Of a stretch of DNA of 64,000 nucleotides, positions 41,279 to 50,420 are shown one piece after another. The position numbers were made by a program, and so were the translations under genes. How positions within the stretch are numbered: position 1 is the first letter of the stretch; each line of letters starts with the position of its first letter. The notes beneath the pieces are model-generated. The model was given only the letters and a program-made list of their open reading frames with translations. It made no database searches and was not told where the DNA came from. The stretch comes from Gracilaria domingensis (lineage: Eukaryota > Rhodophyta > Florideophyceae > Gracilariales > Gracilariaceae). The DNA is taken from contig VCMS01000007.1 in assembly GCA_022539475.1 (NCBI GenBank), positions 27,011 to 91,010 of the forward strand, given 5' to 3'.

Positions 41279-41362
41279 ATTGGGCTCAAGGCTTATCCAA
41301 TATTCTTCGTATCCGATGAAGACAAAGCATTCACTGCTGCAGCAACATGGGTATTCAACCGC

Positions 41363-43840
41363 ATGTACGTTTCAGAGTACGGGGCTCTGATGTTACTCTC
41401 TGCTCAGAGGAATGATGATACTATTCGTCTCGAAAGTGTCAGAACTACACTTGTGCACTGCACTGTACACAAGTCTAGAAATCTCCGTAAGTACATCCAA
41501 GATGTAGCAAGAGAAAGGAAGGAAAAGATCGATGATGATGTGTACAGCTCACTTAATCGCTTCGTTCAGCAATTGTTTGCATTTCTACGATCAGCGGACT
41601 CGTATCAAGAGCTCTGTCATAGAATAGGTGCTGTTTCTCACATCCTTTCGACAAAATTCTTCCCCTACGTAACCCCGGGAGATGATGGTCGGCTCCAAGT
41701 CGTAGTCTCTGCCGATGCTTGTGTTAAGAAGGGTGGAGAAGAGTTATGGAGGGGTTTGACACCCAACAACAAACCGCCACCACCAAGCAAAACGGTGCAT
41801 AGAGTGCGACTTGAATCTAGGCTTGGAAAGGAACAGCTCAACTGGGAGACTGAAGTGCAGCTGAAAAAAGACGTGGAGAATGAAGATGAAACTGATGTTT
41901 CAGATGGGACTGATCCCGTGGAGCCCTCTTGCCATGGACTCGCTTCAAATACCTCCAGTAACAGCTGTGAAACTCTGAAGCAGAAAGGCTTGTCTGTTCT
42001 CTTATACGGTAAATTCAAAGCGTACGTGAAATATGGTACCAAGTTGAGTCTCGAAGGCGTTGACAGACTCCTGATTTACTTCAACTGTCCTTTTCTCAGC
42101 GGTTTCGGATATGGAAGGGGAGGGTTTAAGATGCTATGTTCGCTCAGTGAGGCAGCTACCGGAGAGCTTTGCTCACCATTGTGGGTAGATGGTGGCTCCT
42201 TCGCGTTTTTTCGAAGCAGCGTTTTCGGGAACGCTGTATTCTTGTTTGATGCGGTAACCGGAAAACCTCCTCTCACACACAACACTTCGGTTGAGGTTGC
42301 CATACGGAACAGGAAGCATGTTGACGAAATTGGTGTTCTAATGAAATCACGTTCGAAAGGGATTAGTCTTCCAGAATATGTAAGTAGGCGTGCGCATTGG
42401 ATTGACACCAAAAATCGATTCCAGCTCTCCTTGATGGTATGCGGCCCTTTTAGCGCTCGGAGAAGATCTGCTGCTGCAACCTTGCATGATGACTCATCTA
42501 TGAAGAAAAGGAGGCCGTCTAGACTTACTGATATTGCTCGAAACTGTGACGTTGATGAACTTAATGAACAATCGTTCTCCAAGTTATTTGAAAAGAAACT
42601 AGACGGTTGTACACGAAGCACCGCCAACAACTTTGAGAACATTATCTCGAATGAACAGTTGCCATCGACGCAACTTAGCTTGAGCCAAGAACGTTTAACG
42701 GAATCTATTTGGAAAAGTTCACGGGGAGTATGTAAGGCACCGGAGATACCTTCTGCACCAGATCCCAACTGTAGCGTTAACGGATTTCTCAAAGCTGCCA
42801 CTGAGAAGCTTCACAGAATTATGTCACCTTTTGGCTCATCCGAACAGCTTCTCTCGCAGCTTGTGCAGCACATTCGAAGTAGAACATCCGAGCAGTACTC
42901 TACAGAAAGAGTGAACGACATTCTGAAGGCAGTTGTTAATTGTGACTCCTTGTTCTTTTCAGACGTCTCACAGCAGATTTTGTTGGATTCTTGGTTCTCG
43001 GATCTAGAAACGAGTACTGTGTGGAAGGAAGGAATGCTGGAGAGATGCCCCGGGAGTTGTGAGTTGCTTCCGTTTGTTCAACTGAGAATATCAAGTGTGA
43101 AAGATGGATATGTGTTGAACAAGAATGCAGACAATGATGACAATTCCGATAATATCCACATCGGAGACGTCTCAATTGATGAAATTCGAGTATTAGTTGC
43201 ACCCAAACTTGCCAGCACCCGAGACTCCAAGCTGCCTCCAAGAATAATGGATACAATGACAAGCCTGTACTGCGTACTTTCTGGAAAGAGCAGAAGAACT
43301 ATACTAATATCAGAGTCTCATTGGCTGCCCACTTTGACCAAGAAGAACATTGTTATGTCACGAAGACTAGAGACCTGCGACTTAGAGGTTCTAAAGATGC
43401 AATCGAGAAGTCTCCTAGCGCGGTCTGATTTGAACCATTTGGATGACGTGGAAAAAATCTTTTGTCCATTCCTCGTGAACGTGAACAAAAAGATGGAGAA
43501 GTGGATATGCTTCTTAGCATGCAAAGCATCTCGAAAGATATTTATCCTAGATGCTGCCATTCGAGCGGATTTGAAGATCAGTAAGGAGATTAATGAAGGC
43601 CTAGTATCTCTAAAAACCTATCTGCTCTACCAGTCGAGTGTCTCATGGGCCGGGAAGTATACCTTTGCAGGATATGATCTTACATTCCCGCAACAAGTAT
43701 TTGGGAAAGATAGTGGTGTGTTTGTATTGATGGCCTGCCGATATGCTTTATTGGGTTTAGAATACTCATTTACTCAAGCAGATGTCGATAATTATCGCTG
43801 CAGATTTGCAAATGAACTGTTTGTGAAAAGAGCTACATGA
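41363..43840 (+). CDS. MULE-derived protein with inactive-looking Ulp1 domain
   Basis: 825 residues from the first ATG after the TAG. The N-terminal part continues the transposase (VHCTVHKSRNLRKYIQ resembles the MULE C/H motif). The middle is unassigned. The last ~200 residues follow the Ulp1/SENP order: His in ISESHWLP, Asp in IFILDAAIR, Gln in FPQQVFG, then KDSGVFVLMACRYALL where active enzymes have a Cys in D-C-G-V-F. Here the codon at 43712-43714 is AGT (Ser), one base from TGT. The long open frame despite two upstream stops could mean a young pseudogene or a shorter retained product. It is the largest uninterrupted frame between 38 and 44 kb. Confidence 0.6.
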   Translation: MYVSEYGALMLLSAQRNDDTIRLESVRTTLVHCTVHKSRNLRKYIQDVARERKEKIDDDVYSSLNRFVQQLFAFLRSADSYQELCHRIGAVSHILSTKFFPYVTPGDDGRLQVVVSADACVKKGGEELWRGLTPNNKPPPPSKTVHRVRLESRLGKEQLNWETEVQLKKDVENEDETDVSDGTDPVEPSCHGLASNTSSNSCETLKQKGLSVLLYGKFKAYVKYGTKLSLEGVDRLLIYFNCPFLSGFGYGRGGFKMLCSLSEAATGELCSPLWVDGGSFAFFRSSVFGNAVFLFDAVTGKPPLTHNTSVEVAIRNRKHVDEIGVLMKSRSKGISLPEYVSRRAHWIDTKNRFQLSLMVCGPFSARRRSAAATLHDDSSMKKRRPSRLTDIARNCDVDELNEQSFSKLFEKKLDGCTRSTANNFENIISNEQLPSTQLSLSQERLTESIWKSSRGVCKAPEIPSAPDPNCSVNGFLKAATEKLHRIMSPFGSSEQLLSQLVQHIRSRTSEQYSTERVNDILKAVVNCDSLFFSDVSQQILLDSWFSDLETSTVWKEGMLERCPGSCELLPFVQLRISSVKDGYVLNKNADNDDNSDNIHIGDVSIDEIRVLVAPKLASTRDSKLPPRIMDTMTSLYCVLSGKSRRTILISESHWLPTLTKKNIVMSRRLETCDLEVLKMQSRSLLARSDLNHLDDVEKIFCPFLVNVNKKMEKWICFLACKASRKIFILDAAIRADLKISKEINEGLVSLKTYLLYQSSVSWAGKYTFAGYDLTFPQQVFGKDSGVFVLMACRYALLGLEYSFTQADVDNYRCRFANELFVKRAT

Positions 43841-44136
43841 AAAGGTACATGGATTGCGGACCATCGAATTAGGCACGAATGGCAACCTTTTTCGTTAAAT
43901 CTCATTCGATGTTATATTTAGTACAGCATCGTTTTGCATTACAATGCAGTATACTGCTTCTTTTTGTTTCGCGTTCCGAGACGATTTTGAAAACCGCTTT
44001 GAACTCTTTGCCGCTCTTGTTTGCCGATTCGAGACCATTTGAAAACCGTCTTTGAACTCGTTTGCCATTCCGTGTGGGCGGTTACAAATTCGTACTTGGT
44101 ATTTATATATAGACATAGACATCGGTATCATTTGTG
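43841..44136. other. 3' flank of MULE-like ORF up to the gap
   Basis: AT-rich, no gene. A short imperfect repeat of GAACTCTTTGCCG / GAACTCGTTTGCC, each preceded by TTTGAAAACCG.. type sequence, occurs at 43985-44070. Confidence 0.5.
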
Positions 44137-44770
44137 NNNNNNNNNNNNNNNNNNNNNNNNNNNNNNNNNNNNNNNNNNNNNNNNNNNNNNNNNNNNNNNN
44201 NNNNNNNNNNNNNNNNNNNNNNNNNNNNNNNNNNNNNNNNNNNNNNNNNNNNNNNNNNNNNNNNNNNNNNNNNNNNNNNNNNNNNNNNNNNNNNNNNNNN
44301 NNNNNNNNNNNNNNNNNNNNNNNNNNNNNNNNNNNNNNNNNNNNNNNNNNNNNNNNNNNNNNNNNNNNNNNNNNNNNNNNNNNNNNNNNNNNNNNNNNNN
44401 NNNNNNNNNNNNNNNNNNNNNNNNNNNNNNNNNNNNNNNNNNNNNNNNNNNNNNNNNNNNNNNNNNNNNNNNNNNNNNNNNNNNNNNNNNNNNNNNNNNN
44501 NNNNNNNNNNNNNNNNNNNNNNNNNNNNNNNNNNNNNNNNNNNNNNNNNNNNNNNNNNNNNNNNNNNNNNNNNNNNNNNNNNNNNNNNNNNNNNNNNNNN
44601 NNNNNNNNNNNNNNNNNNNNNNNNNNNNNNNNNNNNNNNNNNNNNNNNNNNNNNNNNNNNNNNNNNNNNNNNNNNNNNNNNNNNNNNNNNNNNNNNNNNN
44701 NNNNNNNNNNNNNNNNNNNNNNNNNNNNNNNNNNNNNNNNNNNNNNNNNNNNNNNNNNNNNNNNNNNNNN
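44137..44770. other. assembly gap (634 N)
   Basis: A run of N. The left end of the chromovirus LTR lies inside it. Confidence 1.
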
Positions 44771-45470
44771 TCGCGCGGGCCCCGTGGCACAGCATGCCCA
44801 CGGGGGCAACACCTGTAGTGTATTGCCGGCAGCGCGCGGATAGTTAGATATTTTAAATTGATATATTTCAAGTGCCGTATATAAGATGGCCGGCACTTGC
44901 CGCCACTGTACGGGAAGTAAACCTCAACGAGGCCTTTGCTCTGATCTTCCTTTGCCCGCTTGCGCAACGGTCACGCAGCCCCATCCTGGGGAATCACCGC
45001 CGCAATTCCGGGCTGATCAACCAACCTCCGTCCCTGAGGAGTACTAATCCGTGTCCACGGGCACTTTTCTTATCTATTTTATTGTTGTCATTTCCGTCTT
45101 ACGGCTTTCGCATAACTCTTGCCTACATTGTAGGTTTGTTTTACATTTGTCTCGGGAGTTTTCCCGCTTATCGCGAGTCCAGTGCTCCGCAGTGCGGCTC
45201 GTTTGTTGATCTTTTGTCGTCCCATACCTTGGGCTGATACCCCACTCGCTGTGGCTCGGCCGGACATCCGGATACCTACGGCCGATTCTACCCCTCTACC
45301 TCCGACTGCACGCCCAGATCGGGGCCACCCGGATTTACACCCGGCTCGTGTTGGCCCTATCGGAGGGTTCTGCCGCTCGACTGCCCTTCACAGGGAGCAG
45401 GGCCTGAACACCCTGAGGTGCTCGTCCGCGACGCGGCTTGTTGTTTTCCCGTCGAGGGTTTTGCACCACA
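44771..45470 (+). repeat. 5' LTR of chromovirus (left end in gap)
   Basis: Matches 55682-56367 and ends GAGGGTTTTGCACCACA. There are many one-base differences, nearly all indels, between the two LTRs. Confidence 0.9.
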
Positions 45471-45473
45471 AAC

Positions 45474-45489
45474 TGGTCTCCCGACTTGA
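45474..45489 (+). other. primer binding site of chromovirus
   Basis: TGGTCTCCCGACTTGA starts three bases after the LTR end. It begins with TGG as expected for tRNA 3'-CCA pairing. The tRNA was not identified. Confidence 0.6.
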
Positions 45490-45915
45490 ATCGGCTTAAT
45501 TGGCCAACGTTCGTTGGAGTTGGTTCGTTTGTTTGGAGCCCAGATAGTGGGAATATCCGTTCTTACGGTTCTCTCATTGTCCGTTTTCGGAAGTTGTTTT
45601 GGTTGCCATTGCCGCTGTGTCGGTGAACGATGTCGTCCGTCGCAGGAGTGGCGCGCCACGTGCCGCTTCTGTGCCCGGTTCGTCCGGCTTGCCGGCAAGT
45701 TTGCCTCCGTTGCCGAAGGACGCACTGGAGGTCCAGGCATGGCGACCCGAACCGGCTTCCGGGCCGCCGTTCTGATAACGGGCCCCACCCACTCGTGGGC
45801 CAACTGAACCGCACCTGCGGCTGATGCCGCCGCAGCGGTTGACGTTATGTCGTCGCGGTCCGACGAGTATACCTCCGTGAATTAGAGGCTCAGGTTCGAT
45901 CCTGCAGAACTCCCA

Positions 45916-47628
45916 GTGGGCCTCATCCGGGATATTACGAAACTCCGGCAACGGCTCGATGAAGCCGGTGTCCGGGATGTTTCGAGCGACGTCCGTGTTT
46001 TACGGTCTGATGTCAACCAGATTATGGAAACACCGACAGGTGTCGGCTGGTCTGCACGAGCAGGCTGCCGCACGCCTGGACCGCCTGGCTCCCGTCTGGA
46101 GACGGTCGAGCAAATCATCGTATCTGATGCTGTGCGCCCGGGAGCCCCGGTTTCTGAGGTTCTCAGCACTCGCGCCGTTCCCGGATCGTCCGGCAAAGAA
46201 GAAGGTCAAGGTTGAGTCTGACTCGTCTTCTTCATCCTCTTCTGAATGAGGAGGGCCCCAAACAAGGGATCGTCTACCGACTATTCGGACAGCGCAGAAG
46301 AGCGCTCTCGCTATCGTGCATCCCGTTCGCGGGCTACTGAGCAAGCCGACAAAACTTCTGTATCGGAAGCTACTATCTCTACCCGATATTATCCGGCTAT
46401 GATGACACGACGCACAGAGACCACGCTGGGACATGGCCAAACGTGCGAAATCAATTTCCGCACAAATCGGGCTCAACGTTTAAAGCCCACAAGTCTCTGG
46501 GGAAGATCCAATTTTTGGCTCTTGGATTTTTCTCTAGCCGCTATACGATGCGGAACAGCCGATGTACTATGGATGAGTGAGAGAGGCTAACCAATCGCGC
46601 TGACACGACTCATTTGCACGGTGTAGCGAAGATCATTCAATTTCACGGGGTTGTATGGGGTCCCCCCCCCGGGTTCCCCCCTCCCCCGCAGCGGGGGGGG
46701 GGCCCCCTCCCGACACAGGAAAGGGGATTATTATCGTGTGGGCAAGCGGTACAATATCCCTGCGCTCTTACGCCGACAGGCAATGCGATACAAGGGACTT
46801 TGAGTACGAGAACGAAGGCAAGGAGCCAGAGTCGAAACCGTTTATTCGACCCGCTCAATAAGGCTTTCCAACGATGTGGCAAACGATAGATATATAAACG
46901 CAGCCCCGAGCGGTGTACGATGTATTGCTTGATGGACTGCGACCGATCATTCGACGTTTGTAGAATATAGAGAGAACAAACGCCGGATTAGACCTATCGG
47001 AACTCGTTCATTGCCCAAGCGGAGGTGAGTGCAGCTCGAGCAACGCACTGGTATCCAAGGCGGCCCGCGCCCGACTCCTTCATGTAGAAGGCCGAGACTC
47101 CTCACTGCCTCACTCGCGAGGTTCTGTTCAAGGGGGTTATGATACCTGCACCTGTTACAGGACGATGGTTCAATGCCGAGTTCGGAATTGCCGTCGACGA
47201 CGGAGCAGTCTACAGTGGACGGAGACCCCGCTCTGTACGCCGGACGTCAAGTCCCGGCATTGCCCGTGCCGCACTCTGGCGGATATCGAAGCCAACGCCC
47301 TGGATGGAGGGACCCGTATCCTCCTCGACAGGAGCGCCGGCCGCCCAACGCGGATCTTCTTCGTCACCTTATTTGTCATACCTGTTACAGGCCAGGGCAC
47401 ATCGCTCCGAATTGCTTAATGCCCATACGGGATATGGCGAAGATAGTGCCTCAGTATGAGTCGTTGACGCCCGCCGAGCGGGAACGTGTTCCCGACAAAT
47501 CGTACCTTCGTGCGAAGGCGGAAACTCAGCCTGGAAACCAGGAAACGGTGCCATCGAATGGTGGAACTGTAGCCGCCCCTGCGGAATCGCAACCTCCGCA
47601 GATTGGCGGCGACGCTCAGAAAAACTGA
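45916..47628 (+). pseudogene. gag: gag region of chromovirus, frameshifted
   Basis: An opening piece at 45916-46215 (DITKLRQRLDEAGVRDV..) is coiled-coil-like. The end at 47173-47628 holds a single CCHC zinc knuckle (CHTCYRPGHIAPNC near 47385-47430) for RNA binding. The middle, about 46250-47150, has no long frame and includes C and G homopolymers at 46659-46709. The capsid domain should lie there, but I cannot read it. Confidence 0.65.
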
Positions 47629-47743
47629 GCAAGGGAGCCTCCAGCAATGGAGAGGCGCCCCCAGCGACGGGGTTTAGTGCGCCTGAGGCTGAGAAGCCTC
47701 GCTCCCCGGTCACAATCCTTTCGAGGAACTGGCCACTACAGAC

Positions 47744-48747
47744 GTGGACTCTGAGCACCTTGGTGTCTTGCGTCGCCCGTGGATACGGTCTAAGAACAGC
47801 CGGTTCCCGGATAGAGTCCTGGTCATGGCGAAACGTAACTACAAAGTTTACGCCGACCTGGGTGTTTCCGACCAGTACATGGTTCGGCAGTTGTCCGTGC
47901 TCGATACAGGAGCTGGGCCAAATTTCTTGGTTGAATCAATGATTCCGCCGCACTTGCGGTCTCGCGTTCGTGCGGCGCCGCAGATTGACATAGCGGATGC
48001 GAACAATCGGCCACTTTCGACTGTGGGAGTAATAGACCTGCTCGTCAGGCTTGGCCGCTACGTGGCGAAGCTCGATTCTTGGTTTGCAAGCAACTCGCTG
48101 CGCCGGTTATCCTCGGCTGCGACTTCTGTGACCGCTTCGTCGATGCAATTCGACCGCGGAAGCGAACCATCGAAATGGAAGATGGGACTACTGTACCGAT
48201 CGTTCGGCGTCCCCTGCGCCGGGCTCTGAAGAAGCAAGTCCCTTTGCCTGCGGCACAGAAGCCTACAGCCGATGAACGGAAGTCTACAAAGCTCCGAGTA
48301 GCTCGACCCATTTCCATCCCGCCTGAATCACAGGTCTGGGTTACTGTGACCTCCCCACAATGTGGCTTACAAACGGTACAACCGTTGCCTGCGTTACAGG
48401 AGAAGCATCAGCTTGCCCTCGCTAATGGGATTGTTTTCGTCGAACCCGAGAAGCCTTTTCAGGTGCTGGTTGCGAACTTCAGCCGTTTTTCTCAACGGTT
48501 GGTTAGGAGCCAAGTTATTGGTTCGTTGCTTCCGCACCCTGCGGCTATAGTGCCTACTCAGGTTTCTATTGCCGAGGTTCTCGGAATCCTCGAAGCTGAG
48601 GAGGGGGAGCGGAACGGAACAATTCCGAAACGACTGGACCGAACAGTTCGTCGGAAGATGCTACGCCGACTTCGTCGGATGCAAATAACCGCAGCCTGTC
48701 GAAGGAGGCAATGCCGACCTCGTCGGACAGTAATGATACGGACCTGA
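47744..48747 (+). pseudogene. protease region of chromovirus pol
   Basis: The aspartic protease active site reads VLDTGAGPNFLVES near 47908-47950. The second half of the domain, VILGCDFCDRFVDAI near 48105-48150, lies in another frame, so one indel falls near 48080. The frame then runs to 48747 through a connector and overlaps the RT frame by 37 nt. Confidence 0.75.
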
Positions 48748-50420
48748 GTGCTGCTGACACGAAGGATAAGGCAGTACAGGAACTGGAGTCTCTGGATCTT
48801 GAACATGTCCCAGAGACTCACCGCGATAAATTGCGGCACATGCTTGAGGAGTTCACGCCCATGTGGGATGGCACACTGGGTAAGATTGGTATTACCGAAC
48901 ATCGGATTGATTTGCTACCGAATACTCGGCCCATTTCACAGCACCCTTACAGGGCAGGACCGACAGCTCGGCAGGAGGAGAAAGCTCAAGTTGAGAAGAT
49001 GCTCCGCGCTGGAGTTATCGAGCCGGCTCAGTCACCTTGGGCATCGCCGGTGGTGCTCGCGCCCAAAGCTGATGGGTCTTGGCGATTTTGCATCGATTAC
49101 CGCAAGCTAAACGCGGCTACGGTCAAGGATGTGTATCCTATCCCACGAATGGATGAATGCATCGATTCATTGGGCGACGCGAAAGTGTTCACAACCCTAG
49201 ACGCGAATTGGGGCTATTGGCAAGTTCCCGTGAGGGCTGAGGATCGTGACAAGACAGCCTTCGTTTGTCATGAAGGATTGTACCGATTCAATCGGATGCC
49301 CTTTGGGTTAACGAACGCGCCAGCCACTTTTCAACGAGCTGTGGATATTTTGCTAGCCCGCTTTAAGTGGAAGACTTGCCTGGTATACCTGGATGACATC
49401 ATTGTCTACTCCAGCAACCTGGATGAGCACTTGACCCACGTACGGGATGTGATGCGAGTCCTACGCGATGCAGGCATTACGCTCAAGCTCAAGAAGTGTG
49501 AGTTCTTTACCGAAACCGTCAGGTATCTCGGCCATGTTATCCGTCCGGGACGGCTTTCGATTGACGAAGTACGCGTGAAATCCCTCAAAGAGGCTAAGCA
49601 TCCGAGGACGCAGACGGAACTCCGATCTTTTCTCGGCTTGTGCAATGTGTATCGCCGCTTCATTCCGAACTTTGCGGATATCGCTGCACCTCTGAACGAG
49701 CTTCTTCGCAAAGGCCAGCCAGTCGATCTGGAAGAATTCGACAACCGCAAGGTCGCGGCTTTCTCGTCGCTCGTGGACGCGGTGACATCGCCACCTGTTT
49801 TATCCCTGCCTAGGGCTGGTTTGCCATATGCAGTAGATACGGATGCGAGCGACTACCAAGTCGGCTGTGCCCTATTCCAGACCACCAATGATGGCGAGCG
49901 ATTGCCAATTGGGTATTGGTCAAGGAGCCTCAACGTTCACGAGAGGAATTACTCGGTATCCGAGAAGGAGTGCTTGGCAGTTGTCTGGGCGTTACAGACA
50001 CTGCGGCCCTATCTTATGGGGACCCGCTTCATTGTCCATACCGATCATTCGGCATTACGCTGGCTACTCTCTATAGCAGAGCCATCTGGCCGCTTGATGC
50101 GGTGGAGACTTCGCTTGTCGGAATTCGACTTCGAAATCCGTTACAAGAAAGGACTCCTGAACACTCAGGCTGATGCACTGTCCCGCTTGGAAACAGCGGC
50201 TGAAGCTGCGCCAGTCGATGATCTGGAGATACCGTGCTTCCTCGTGGAAGACGGCTCGAGCGATGCCGATGAAGAATCGGAAGGATGGGACATCTACGAT
50301 GCTGTTTTAGCCGTGTCTGACACGAACCCGAACCGGGCTCTTTCGTACCGATCAAGCCGGAGGAACTCATCCGGGAGCAGCACACCGACCGTTTTTGTAC
50401 GGAGATTCGTAGTCGCCTAA
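48711..50420 (+). CDS. pol: chromovirus reverse transcriptase and RNase H
   Basis: 569 codons, uninterrupted. RT occupies about residues 60-330: PYRAGP, GVIEPAQSPWASPVVLAPKA, FTTLDANWGYWQ (first catalytic Asp), MPFGLTNAPATFQ, and the YLDD box in CLVYLDDIIVYS. It closes with the connection LRSFLGLCNVYRRFIPNFA. RNase H follows at about 370-500: VDTDAS, SEKECLAVVWAL, FIVHTDHSALRWL and QADALSRLE supply the four acidic residues. The frame changes near 50335, after which integrase continues. The protein would copy the element's RNA in particles. All catalytic residues are present. Confidence 0.92.
   Translation: MPTSSDSNDTDLSAADTKDKAVQELESLDLEHVPETHRDKLRHMLEEFTPMWDGTLGKIGITEHRIDLLPNTRPISQHPYRAGPTARQEEKAQVEKMLRAGVIEPAQSPWASPVVLAPKADGSWRFCIDYRKLNAATVKDVYPIPRMDECIDSLGDAKVFTTLDANWGYWQVPVRAEDRDKTAFVCHEGLYRFNRMPFGLTNAPATFQRAVDILLARFKWKTCLVYLDDIIVYSSNLDEHLTHVRDVMRVLRDAGITLKLKKCEFFTETVRYLGHVIRPGRLSIDEVRVKSLKEAKHPRTQTELRSFLGLCNVYRRFIPNFADIAAPLNELLRKGQPVDLEEFDNRKVAAFSSLVDAVTSPPVLSLPRAGLPYAVDTDASDYQVGCALFQTTNDGERLPIGYWSRSLNVHERNYSVSEKECLAVVWALQTLRPYLMGTRFIVHTDHSALRWLLSIAEPSGRLMRWRLRLSEFDFEIRYKKGLLNTQADALSRLETAAEAAPVDDLEIPCFLVEDGSSDADEESEGWDIYDAVLAVSDTNPNRALSYRSSRRNSSGSSTPTVFVRRFVVA

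Larger units (their letters stand above)
40538..43840 (+). mobile_element. Mutator-like element body with Ulp1-type domain, decayed
   Basis: One frame runs from 40538 to 43840 and is interrupted only by two in-frame stops, TGA at 40790-40792 and TAG at 41276-41278. The centre carries MULE-like transposase features and the C-terminus a Ulp1-like cysteine-protease fold. That combination is known from plant KI/Kaonashi-type MULEs. I could not find terminal inverted repeats, and the right side runs toward the assembly gap. Confidence 0.6.

Noticed and set aside
44052-44843. ORFs made mostly of X
   Set aside because: They run through the N gap and have no content.
45880-45905. GGTTCGATCC resembling a tRNA B box
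   Set aside because: No A box, acceptor pairing or cloverleaf can be formed around it; it lies inside the chromovirus leader.
46659-46713. C and G runs as a possible G-quadruplex switch in gag
   Set aside because: Homopolymers in an indel-prone part of the assembly; the lengths cannot be trusted.
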